5,233 nucleotides of DNA from CANJDH01 sp964443245 (GCA_964443245.1 CAYUEG010000196.1:1-5233); one strand, 5' to 3'; shown: positions 1-5,027, counted from the first letter of the stretch. Notes: generated from the letters alone by a model not told the origin. Translations and numbers: made by a program.

Positions 1-357
1 GACTTGCCAGTTGAGGGCCCACTCCGCATCCGGCGCGTCTTCGGTGCCGTCACGAATGATGCCGGCGTTGGAGCAGAACACATCTACGTGGCCGAAGCGT
101 GCCTCTGCGGCGGCGACGACGGCCTTGACACCCTCTTCGGCGCCAATGTCGCAGGGTACGGCAATCGCCGGGACCGCAGACAGGCCATTCCCGCCGGCCG
201 AAATCGTCCTGGCCAGTTCATCCAGTGCGCCCTGTTGGCGTGGCAGGTCGGCGAGGACCAGACCCCTGGGGTGTTCCTCGGCAAAGCGCAGCGCCAGGGC
301 GCGGCCGATGCCGCTGGCGGCGCCGGTGATGACAATGGTGCGATGGGCAAGTTTCAC
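1..357 (-). CDS. Short-chain dehydrogenase/reductase (SDR), N-terminal part, cut by window edge
   Basis: The visible 119 residues are the Rossmann half of a classical SDR, a soluble NAD(P)-dependent oxidoreductase. The glycine-rich cofactor motif TGAASGIG is at residues 11-18. An acidic residue at the end of the second strand (LAD, D37) suggests NAD(H) preference. CD at 69-70 fits the adenine-ring contact, NAGI is at 97-100, and N116 in the NWQV motif is the Asn of the usual Asn-Ser-Tyr-Lys tetrad. The Ser, Tyr and Lys lie beyond the left edge, so the substrate cannot be inferred. I chose the GTG start at 357 because AGGAG (364-368) sits 6 bases upstream and the first residues (MKLAHRTIVITGAA) match the usual SDR start. 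It follows cobT in the same direction after 70 bases and may be co-transcribed, although nothing links an SDR to cobalamin synthesis. Family assignment is firm; the specific function is unknown. Confidence 0.9.
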   Translation of the reverse strand, partial: MKLAHRTIVITGAASGIGRALALRFAEEHPRGLVLADLPRQQGALDELARTISAGGNGLSAVPAIAVPCDIGAEEGVKAVVAAAEARFGHVDVFCSNAGIIRDGTEDAPDAEWALNWQV

Positions 358-427
358 GGCAGGCTCCTGGTAGTGGGGGCGCCATCACCCGTCACAGGCG
401 ATGTACGCTTGGCACAAATTTGAAGGG

Positions 428-1474
428 TCACGCTGATCGGGTTGCCACGCCCGCTGATTCGAAGCTGGCCATGCGGTTGAGGAAGTTGGCAGCGGCTTCG
501 ACCAGCGGCAGCGCCAGTGCGGCGCCGGTGCCCTCGCCCAGCCGCAGGTTGAGCGCCAGCAAGGGGCGGGCACTGAGGTGGTTGAGCAGGGCGGCGTGGC
601 CACGCTCGTCGGAGGTGTGGGAAAAGATGCAGTAGTCGGTGACATGGGGCGCGATCGATTGCGCCGCCAGCAGCGCTGCGCTGACGATAAAGCCGTCGAC
701 GAGAATCGTCATGCGGGCTTGCGCGGCGGCCAGCATGCCGCCGACGATCATCGCGATTTCAAAGCCCCCCATGGCGGCCAGCACATCGACCGGGTCGGTC
801 CGTTGCTGATGCAGCGCCAGAATGTGGGCGACGACCTGGCGCTTGCGGGCCAGGCCCGCATTGTCCAGGCCGGTGCCGCGACCGACACAGATATCCAGTG
901 GCAGCCCGGACCATCTGGCCATCAGGGCGCTGGCGCTGGTGGTGTTGCCGATGCCCATCTCGCCGAAAGCAACCAGCGTACAGCCGTTTGAATGAAGGTC
1001 GTTGACCAGCAAAGCACCAGATGAAAGTGCTTGCTCACATTGCGCGCGCGTCATGGCTGGCCCGCAAGCCATGTTGGCGGTGCCCATGCCGACTTTTCGG
1101 TCGATCAAGCCGGGGTGGGGGGAGAATGTGTGGTTGACACCGGCATCGACCACGAGCAGCCGGAACCGGCTGGCCTGGGCGAACACATTCACCGCCGCAC
1201 CGCCCGCCAGGTAGTTCATGACCATCTGCCAGGTCACGTCCTGCGGATAGGCCGAGATGCCCTCGGCGGTGACACCATGGTCACCGGCGCACACGATCAG
1301 GTGCGGATTTTCGATTCTGGGCGATTCGGTCTGGCCAATCAGGCCAAGTTGCAAGGCCAGACGCTCCAGGGCGCCAAGGGCGCCGTGCGGTTTGGTCTTG
1401 CCATCAATCTTCTGTTGCAGCCGTCTGGTCAACTCAGGGTTGGCGATCGGCGCGATCGGGTAGCGGCTCGGCAC
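428..1474 (-). CDS. cobT: Nicotinate-nucleotide--dimethylbenzimidazole phosphoribosyltransferase CobT
   Basis: CobT transfers phosphoribose from nicotinate mononucleotide to 5,6-dimethylbenzimidazole, giving alpha-ribazole phosphate for the lower ligand of cobalamin. It is cytosolic. The 348-residue product is close to the usual length of about 350. Family motifs appear in order: TKPHGALGALE (27-37), AGDHGV (63-68), GEMGIGNTT (171-179), GRGTGLD (198-204), GGFEIA (236-241), DGF (260-262), SHTSDERGH (285-293) and LRLGEGTGA, with E314 corresponding to the catalytic Glu317 of the Salmonella enzyme. The frame stays open far upstream (to 1984), but that extension is not CobT-like and covers two other genes. 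I favour the GTG at 1474, preceded by a weak GAAGAG. This gives a 41-base overlap with the CWC gene and suggests translational coupling. Another upstream GTG is possible. No other cobalamin gene and no cobalamin riboswitch is visible nearby. Confidence 0.95.
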   Translation of the reverse strand: MPSRYPIAPIANPELTRRLQQKIDGKTKPHGALGALERLALQLGLIGQTESPRIENPHLIVCAGDHGVTAEGISAYPQDVTWQMVMNYLAGGAAVNVFAQASRFRLLVVDAGVNHTFSPHPGLIDRKVGMGTANMACGPAMTRAQCEQALSSGALLVNDLHSNGCTLVAFGEMGIGNTTSASALMARWSGLPLDICVGRGTGLDNAGLARKRQVVAHILALHQQRTDPVDVLAAMGGFEIAMIVGGMLAAAQARMTILVDGFIVSAALLAAQSIAPHVTDYCIFSHTSDERGHAALLNHLSARPLLALNLRLGEGTGAALALPLVEAAANFLNRMASFESAGVATRSA

Positions 1475-1649
1475 GTTTCTCTTCAGCAAGCGCCAGGGCA
1501 AGGCACGCGGGGCACAGGCATGTCGCCCCGGCACGTAGTGTTTGCAACTGAGGCAGGGAAGCGCACCAGCATTGCGCCATCCCTGCAACCATGCCGCATG
1601 TGAATGCCGTTCCGCAGCGCGAGCAGGAGGACAGCGCTGCGGATTCCAT
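1434..1649 (-). CDS. Cysteine-rich CWC family protein (small, probable zinc-binding)
   Basis: This is a 71-residue protein with eight cysteines: C9 and C12 (CSRC), C18, C27 and C29 (the name-giving CWC), and C44, C46 and C49 (CLCPAC). The order CxxC-x5-C-x8-CWC-x14-CxCxxC matches the cysteine-rich CWC family known from many proteobacteria. Its function is not established; the paired cysteines suggest structural zinc. The charged tail (AEEKRAEPLPDRADRQ) is coded by the stretch that also holds the cobT start. I chose the ATG at 1649 because AAGGG at 1658-1654 lies 4 bases upstream and the cysteine motif begins eight residues later. The frame is open further upstream, but that part overlaps the bTHX gene and lacks family features. 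It is the middle gene of a bTHX-CWC-cobT run, with 7 bases to the bTHX stop and a 41-base overlap with cobT. Confidence 0.88.
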   Translation of the reverse strand: MESAALSSCSRCGTAFTCGMVAGMAQCWCASLPQLQTLRAGATCLCPACLALALAEEKRAEPLPDRADRQP

Positions 1650-1656
1650 GCCACCC

Positions 1657-1776
1657 TTACTTCTTGCCGGGCTTGGCCGGTGCCGTCTTGGCGGAGCCTT
1701 CCTTGTGGTCGCGTGATTTGCCGTATGAACTTCTGAAACGCTTGCCCTTGGCGGTGCGCTTGTCGCCTCTGCCCAT
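1657..1776 (-). CDS. 30S ribosomal protein bTHX (Thx)
   Basis: This is a 39-residue, strongly basic peptide beginning MGRGDKRTAKGKRF and continuing RSSYGKSRD. This is the signature of the bTHX family (MGKGDRRTRRGKI..GTYGKSR type), the small protein first seen in the Thermus 30S subunit, where it sits in the head of the subunit and stabilises folded 16S rRNA. The family core ends near residue 22; the remaining tail (KEGSAKTAPAKPGKK) is a low-complexity Lys/Ala/Pro extension, as in many proteobacterial members. The ATG at 1776 has a good AAAGGA ribosome binding site with 7 bases between AAGGA and the start. The TAA stop (1659-1657) is embedded in the CWC ribosome binding site, so the two genes are almost certainly translated from one mRNA. 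It is short enough to be missed by gene finders. Confidence 0.9.
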   Translation of the reverse strand: MGRGDKRTAKGKRFRSSYGKSRDHKEGSAKTAPAKPGKK

Positions 1777-1816
1777 GATGATGTCCTTTGTTTGTGGGGG
1801 GTGGATAAAGTGATGC

Positions 1817-1837
1817 GAAGCCGCATTTTACGGCTTC
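1817..1837. repeat. Perfect 7-bp inverted repeat upstream of bTHX
   Basis: GAAGCCG (1817-1823) and CGGCTTC (1831-1837) form a perfect hairpin around a 7-base A/T-rich centre. On the minus strand the centre contains TAAAAT (1830-1825), a plausible -10 element for the bTHX operon, but I see no matching -35 at a proper distance. No T-run follows on either strand, so it is not an intrinsic terminator. It could be an operator, a leader hairpin or chance. Confidence 0.35.
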
Positions 1838-1908
1838 ACCCCGGGCTGTGCCGTCCGTCAGGTCAGCAAGCACCAGCAGGCTGAATTGCCCCAATTTGCG
1901 CTGCCGGA

Positions 1909-1936
1909 CTTGAAACTGTGCGTGGCCGCCCGATAT
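1909..1936 (+). promoter_or_regulatory. Sigma-32 (RpoH) heat-shock promoter of hsp20
   Basis: CTTGAA at 1909-1914 (followed by A) is the -35 and CCCGATAT at 1929-1936 is the -10, with a 14-base spacer. The RpoH consensus is CTTGAA, 13-17 bases, CCCCATNT; only one defined position differs. The downstream gene is a small heat-shock protein, the classic RpoH target. Transcription would start near 1943, leaving a leader of about 100 bases before the hsp20 start codon. Confidence 0.85.
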
Positions 1937-1970
1937 TCGAAGCATCGAACCGTCATCGTTGTCTGCACCA

Positions 1971-1998
1971 CCGGATCCTGGCACGCCAGATCGTACGG
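1971..1998 (+). other. Hairpin in the hsp20 5' leader
   Basis: GATCCTGG (1974-1981) pairs with CCAGATC (1986-1992) around the loop CACG, with one bulged C. Outer CCG (1971-1973) can pair with CGG (1996-1998) across a GTA bulge. A second, weaker hairpin (GGTG/CACC with inner CGG/CCG) can form just downstream, using bases 1997-2000. The ribosome binding site (AAGGAA, 2035-2040) is not obviously inside either stem, and I see no UUUU or ROSE-like UYGCU stretch paired to it. An RNA thermometer is therefore possible but not shown. Confidence 0.35.
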
Positions 1999-2046
1999 TG
2001 CTGCGGCGCGGACCGGCTCACCCGTAAATCTTTGAAGGAAACCATC

Positions 2047-2487
2047 ATGACTGTATTGACCCATTTTCGCCGTGACCCTTTCGCACATGCCTTTGACGAT
2101 TTTTTCCGTGGCTTTGTGGTGCGCCCGGTAAGTGCAGCCCCGGCTGCGCCGCGCGGATTCAAGGTGGACGTGAGGGAAGCAGGCAACCAGTATCTGGTGG
2201 AAGCGGACCTCCCGGGGCTTTCGAAAGACGCCATCAAAATCGAGATTGACGGCGCGCAAGTCGCGATCTCGGCCGAATACAAAGCAGTGGCGAGTGCCAA
2301 GGAGGGCGAGGGCGAAGCGCCGCGCCTTGTATACAGTGAGCGGGAAACCGGAAGTGTGGCGCGCAGCTTCACCTTGCCGGTCGAGATTGACGCGGCCGCC
2401 GCCGTTGCCCGGTATGAAGACGGCGTGCTCAAGCTGGCACTGCCGAAAAAAATTGTCGAAACCCGGAAACTTTTGACAATCCACTAA
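2047..2487 (+). CDS. Hsp20/alpha-crystallin small heat-shock protein
   Basis: Small heat-shock proteins are ATP-independent chaperones that form oligomers and hold unfolding proteins for refolding by DnaK/ClpB. The 146-residue product has an N-terminal arm (1-36) rich in Phe (PFAHAFDDFFRGF), then an alpha-crystallin domain from about 38 to 135: FKVDVREAGNQYLVEADLPG, the IKIEIDGAQVAISAEYK strands, YSERETGSVARSFTLP, and the hallmark DGVLKLALPKK at 125-135. The tail RKLLTIH carries an LxI version of the IxI oligomerisation motif. An insert of Lys/Glu/Ala/Gly (80-93, KEGEGEAP) separates the middle strands. The ATG at 2047 is preceded by AAGGAA with a 6-base spacer. A sigma-32 promoter lies about 110 bases upstream, so heat induction is expected. 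The last codons contain a TTGACA that may be the -35 of the following small RNA. IbpA-like or class-A subgroup assignment cannot be made by eye. Confidence 0.95.
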   Translation: MTVLTHFRRDPFAHAFDDFFRGFVVRPVSAAPAAPRGFKVDVREAGNQYLVEADLPGLSKDAIKIEIDGAQVAISAEYKAVASAKEGEGEAPRLVYSERETGSVARSFTLPVEIDAAAAVARYEDGVLKLALPKKIVETRKLLTIH

Positions 2488-2503
2488 GGTCACAGACTCA
2501 TAT
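2473..2503 (+). promoter_or_regulatory. Possible sigma-70 promoter of the downstream small RNA
   Basis: A perfect TTGACA (2473-2478) lies across the last hsp20 codons. The -10 is poor: ACTCAT at the ideal 17-base spacing (2496-2501) or TCATAT at 19 bases (2498-2503). Either would start transcription near 2508-2510, exactly where the first hairpin begins, and this coincidence is the main support. If it is not a promoter, the RNA would come from hsp20 read-through. Confidence 0.45.
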
Positions 2504-2509
2504 CCTGAT

Positions 2510-2715
2510 GCAATCACCTCCTCGGTTGCGGACTGGGTAGTTTCCGAAGGTGGCCGTACGATCCCCTCGGCGGTCACCTAGCCTGACGGTGCGGACTGCA
2601 AGCGCGATCTCCTCCCGCAATTGCAGAGCCGGCAGGCCGGGCGCAGTCATTCCTCCCTGATTGCCGCGCCCGTACTTCAAGCGCGTCTGGTTTGTTCCAG
2701 ACGCGCTTTTCTTTT
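2510..2715 (+). ncRNA. Putative small RNA with repeated anti-Shine-Dalgarno (CCUCC) hairpin loops
   Basis: No protein gene fits here, but five hairpins follow in series. SL1: GCAATC/GGTTGC (2510-2515/2524-2529), loop ACCTCCTC. SL2: GGTGGCCG/CGGTCACC (2549-2556/2571-2578, one G-U), 14-base loop containing CCCCTC. SL3: CTGCAA plus GCG paired to CGC plus TTGCAG (2596-2604/2616-2626, AA bulge), loop CGATCTCCTCC. SL4: GCAGTCA/TGATTGC (2643-2649/2658-2664, one G-U), loop TTCCTCCC. The fifth is an intrinsic terminator ending near 2715. Three loops expose CCUCC, the complement of the GGAGG ribosome binding site, so base-pairing to mRNA leaders is the expected action. The layout resembles the anti-SD small RNAs described in alphaproteobacteria (the alpha-r14 'cuckoo' RNAs; the stress-induced CcsR RNAs of Rhodobacter) and, as I recall, a betaproteobacterial RNA family reported as toxic when cloned in E. 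coli. Membership in any of these is not tested. The 5' end is inferred; the 3' end is firm. Confidence 0.72.
2679..2715 (+). terminator. Strong intrinsic terminator
   Basis: AAGCGCGTCTGG (2679-2690) pairs perfectly with CCAGACGCGCTT (2697-2708) around the loop TTTGTT, and the T-rich tract TTTTCTTTT (2707-2715) follows. The minus strand has no T-run after the stem, so it acts on rightward transcription. It lies about 190 bases past the hsp20 stop, which is why the intervening stretch is probably a transcribed RNA rather than spacer. Confidence 0.93.
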
Positions 2716-2790
2716 GCGCGTTGCTTCGCTTTGGCTTGGTGCGGGTTGCAGATCGTGCCGCCTGACTCCAATCACCCCCAACCGGGCGGT

Positions 2791-2796
2791 TAGAAT
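2791..2796 (+). promoter_or_regulatory. Possible -10 element of argB
   Basis: TAGAAT matches the sigma-70 -10 consensus at five of six positions. A start near 2803 would give a short leader of about 26 bases to the argB ATG. The -35 is poor: CTGACT at 2762-2767 is too far (23 bases). It lies after the terminator, so argB needs its own promoter here. Confidence 0.4.
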
Positions 2797-2828
2797 TCAC
2801 GGCAACTCTTCATCCTTACATCGTCATC

Positions 2829-3716
2829 ATGAACGCTGCTGCCGTTTCTCCTGCCACCCAGGCTTCGATCCTTGCCGAGGCGCTGCCGTACATACGCCGG
2901 TTCCATGGCAAGACCATCGTCGTCAAGTACGGCGGCAACGCCATGACCGACCTGCATCTGCAAAAGCAGTTTGCCCACGACGTGGTGATGCTCAAGCTGG
3001 TCGGCCTCAACCCCGTGGTGGTGCATGGCGGCGGGCCGCAGATCGAAGAACGACTCAAACAGCTGGGCATCAAGAGCCAGTTTGTACAGGGCATGCGGGT
3101 CACCGACGCCGAAACCATGGACGTGGTGGAGATGGTGTTGGGTGGCGCCGTCAACAAGGACATCGTGACGCTGATCAACCAGGCTGGCGGCAAGGCGGTC
3201 GGGCTCACCGGGCAGGACGGTGCCTTCATCCGCGCCAAGAAACTCCTCATGGCGGACAAGGACAAGCCGGATCAATTCATCGACATCGGCCAGGTGGGCG
3301 ACATCGAATTCATCGACCCCTCCGTGATCAGCACCCTGGAAGCGGGGGGCTTCATTCCGGTGGTGGCACCGATCGGCATCGGCAAGGACGGTGACAGCTT
3401 CAACATCAATGCCGACGTGGTGGCCGGCAAACTCGCCGAAGTACTGAAGGCGGAGAAGCTGGTGCTGCTGACCAACACCCCGGGCGTGCTGGACAAGGCG
3501 GGCAACCTGCTGACCAACATCACCCCGCGGGACATCGACAACATGGTGGCCGACGGCACACTTTCCGGCGGCATGCTGCCCAAGATTGCCTCTGCGCTGG
3601 ATGCCGCGCGTTCCGGTGTGAAGGGCGTGCACATCATCGATGGCCGCGTGGAGCATGCACTGTTGCTGGAAATCCTCACGGATCAGGGCGTTGGCACGCT
3701 CATCCGCAGCAAGTGA
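2829..3716 (+). CDS. argB: N-acetylglutamate kinase
   Basis: ArgB phosphorylates N-acetyl-L-glutamate with ATP, the second step of arginine synthesis through acetylated intermediates; it is cytosolic. The 295-residue product has the amino-acid kinase fold: VVKYGGNAM with catalytic K33 (29-38), the substrate loop HGGGPQI (66-72), GMRVTD with substrate-binding R90, NINADVVAGKLA (192-203) and GGMLPK with K252 contacting the transferred phosphate. About 25 residues precede the first strand. Such an N-terminal helix, together with the C-terminal GVHIIDGR (266-273), is typical of hexameric, arginine-inhibited kinases, so feedback inhibition is expected. The ATG at 2829 gives the family's usual start, but no clear Shine-Dalgarno precedes it (CTTACATCGTCATC). 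No other arg gene is adjacent; a small membrane protein gene follows after 32 bases. Confidence 0.97.
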   Translation: MNAAAVSPATQASILAEALPYIRRFHGKTIVVKYGGNAMTDLHLQKQFAHDVVMLKLVGLNPVVVHGGGPQIEERLKQLGIKSQFVQGMRVTDAETMDVVEMVLGGAVNKDIVTLINQAGGKAVGLTGQDGAFIRAKKLLMADKDKPDQFIDIGQVGDIEFIDPSVISTLEAGGFIPVVAPIGIGKDGDSFNINADVVAGKLAEVLKAEKLVLLTNTPGVLDKAGNLLTNITPRDIDNMVADGTLSGGMLPKIASALDAARSGVKGVHIIDGRVEHALLLEILTDQGVGTLIRSK

Positions 3717-3748
3717 TGATCCGAAGGATGCCTTGATCGGTCCAGCGC

Positions 3749-4051
3749 GTGCCAGATTCATCTGATCTTGGCGGCGCACCCGCCAATTCCCAGGTCTCCC
3801 CGGTGTCCCTGATTGCCGGCGGCCTGGCGATCGCCATCGCCGCCTCGTTCGCCTGGTATGGCTTGCTCGGATCCTTTGCCAAAGCCTGGGGCTGGCCCTG
3901 GTATGCAGGATGGGCCCTGGCGATCCTGCTGCCACCGTTTGCCTACATCAGCTGGCGCACCGGCAGCGTGCGTGGTGCCGTAGCGCCATTTCTCTTCATC
4001 TCCACCATCGGGCTGTTGCTGGCGATCGTGTTTCCGGTTGCTTTGCTTTAG
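3749..4051 (+). CDS. Small three-helix membrane protein of unknown function
   Basis: I do not recognise this 100-residue protein. A polar N-terminus (1-17) is followed by three hydrophobic segments: roughly 19-43 (LIAGGLAIAIAASFAWYGLL), 48-67 (WPWYAGWALAILLPPFAYIS) and 76-100 (GAVAPFLFISTIGLLLAIVF), the last running to the C-terminus. A basic loop (WRTGSVRG) lies between helices two and three. It is probably an inner-membrane protein; aromatic residues cluster near the helix ends. The start is uncertain. The frame is closed by TGA at 3734, the first start-type codon is GTG at 3749, and GAAGGA (3723-3728) is too far upstream to serve it well; GTG at 3803 would lose the polar head. It lies 32 bases after argB, so it may be co-transcribed with it. 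Its TAG overlaps the stop codon of the convergent lysR gene. Confidence 0.72.
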   Translation: MPDSSDLGGAPANSQVSPVSLIAGGLAIAIAASFAWYGLLGSFAKAWGWPWYAGWALAILLPPFAYISWRTGSVRGAVAPFLFISTIGLLLAIVFPVALL

Positions 4052-4959
4052 CCCCGGGCGATACAGGTTTGCACCTGCTCCCGCAACCACCTTGCTGCGG
4101 GCGCATCATGGGTGCGCTCATGCCAGAGCTGGTAGAACTTCATCGGCGGGAAGTTCAGCGGCGCCTTGACAATCTTGATGGGCGCCACGCGGGCGCAGCT
4201 CTCGGCGAAGCGCCTGCCGGTGGTAAACAGCAGGTCCGTATCCTGCAGCACGTGAGGCACGAGGTTGAAATAGGCCAGCGAGACGCGATGCATGCGCTCC
4301 ATCCCGAGCGATGCCAGGTGGCCGTCGATGCTGCCACGCACGCCGCCGGCGTAGCGCAGGGGCGCGATGTGCTGCGCTGCACGGTAGGCGGCTTCCGTCA
4401 GGGCGGCTTTGCGTGCCAGCGGATGGCCCGGGCGCATCATCACCACGACTTCATCCTCATACAGCGGCGCCAGCCGCAGATAGGGCGGCGGGTTGGGCCA
4501 GTTGGCGATCACCACATCCACGTCCCCGGCTTCGAGCAGCCGCTCGAAGTCCATGTCCTGGGTCAGCGGCCGCAGCGAAACGCGGGCATGCGGCGCGAGT
4601 TTGCCGATGCGGGCAATCAGGGCGGGGAAGAAGCGCGTATCGAGAAAGTCCGGTGCCGCCAGGTTGAAGCTGCGCACCGATTCAGCCGGGACAAACAATT
4701 GACCGTGCTGCAGGATGGCGTCAATGCCGTTCAGGGCGCGCGTGGCGTGCGCCAGCAGTTCCAGCGCCCGCGTGGTGGGCGCCATGCCGTTGCGGGTGCG
4801 TACCAGGATCGCATCCCCGGTGAGATCGCGCAGGCGCTTCAGGGCGGCACTGACGGCTGGCTGCGAAATGTCCAGCTTGTCGGCCGCGCGCGATACGCTC
4901 GCTTCCGTGACGACGGCATGCAGAACACGCAGGAGGTGCACGTCAAGGACTTCACGCAT
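4048..4959 (-). CDS. LysR-type transcriptional regulator, divergent from xdhA
   Basis: This is a 303-residue LysR-family DNA-binding regulator. The N-terminal winged helix-turn-helix is clear: VSRAADKLDISQPAVSAALK (22-41), followed by LRDLTGDAILVRTRNGMAPT and a linker helix. The effector-binding domain begins near residue 95 (SFNLAAPDFLDTRFFPAL). The segments ARVSLRPL, LLEAGDVDVVIANWP and PLYEDEVVVMMRPGHPLA resemble the DntR/NahR/LinR-like subgroup, though the effector cannot be read from sequence. The ATG at 4959 gives a standard LysR start (VLDVHLLRVLHAVVTEASVSRAA); its ribosome binding site is weak. It is divergent from xdhA with a 73-base gap, the usual arrangement for a LysR regulator and its target, so control of xanthine dehydrogenase by a purine-related effector is a reasonable inference. 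It converges on the small membrane protein gene with a 4-base overlap of stop codons (4048-4051). Confidence 0.93.
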   Translation of the reverse strand: MREVLDVHLLRVLHAVVTEASVSRAADKLDISQPAVSAALKRLRDLTGDAILVRTRNGMAPTTRALELLAHATRALNGIDAILQHGQLFVPAESVRSFNLAAPDFLDTRFFPALIARIGKLAPHARVSLRPLTQDMDFERLLEAGDVDVVIANWPNPPPYLRLAPLYEDEVVVMMRPGHPLARKAALTEAAYRAAQHIAPLRYAGGVRGSIDGHLASLGMERMHRVSLAYFNLVPHVLQDTDLLFTTGRRFAESCARVAPIKIVKAPLNFPPMKFYQLWHERTHDAPAARWLREQVQTCIARG

Positions 4960-4973
4960 AAATTGCGGCTGAT

Positions 4974-5027
4974 GCTGACTATAAACAGCGCATTATGAGG
5001 CGAAACGAGGCTGCCACGTATAGTGGC
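4974..5027. promoter_or_regulatory. lysR-xdhA divergent control region
   Basis: Two dyads lie in the 73-base gap. GCTG-N8-CAGC (4974-4989) spans -10-like boxes on both strands: TATAAA on plus (4980-4985) and TATAGT on minus (4983-4978). GCCAC-N5-GTGGC (5013-5027) is a perfect palindrome just before xdhA. Neither has a good -35 partner, as expected for activator-dependent promoters. The first dyad has T-N10-A rather than the canonical LysR T-N11-A, so operator status is a guess. Confidence 0.35.

Noticed and set aside
1777..1910. Cobalamin riboswitch ahead of the cobT operon
   Set aside because: The leader is short and I see no B12-box-like sequence or extended fold; cobT also comes third, after bTHX and CWC.
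1475..1984. N-terminal extension of the cobT frame by 170 codons
   Set aside because: The extension has no CobT-like sequence and runs across the bTHX and CWC genes in another frame.
1858..2577. Long minus-strand open frame (239 codons) opposite hsp20
   Set aside because: It is antisense to a clear Hsp20 gene, shows no recognisable motifs, and would cover the sigma-32 promoter; typical of GC-rich shadow frames.
2488..2680. tRNA, 4.5S, 6S or tmRNA gene in the hsp20-argB gap
   Set aside because: No cloverleaf, no SRP tetraloop region, no 6S-type long bubble and no tRNA-like ends; the serial short hairpins do not match these classes.
2679..2715. Bidirectional terminator
   Set aside because: On the minus strand the stem is followed by GAAGTACGG rather than a T-run, so only the plus direction is supported.
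2790..3935. Minus-strand open frame of 381 codons opposite argB
   Set aside because: It is His/Asp/Gly-rich, as expected of the complement of a GC-rich gene, and argB on the plus strand is unambiguous.
3910..4998. Plus-strand open frame of 362 codons opposite lysR
   Set aside because: It is a low-quality Arg/Gln/His-rich translation lying wholly over the antisense of a clear LysR gene and part of the membrane protein gene.
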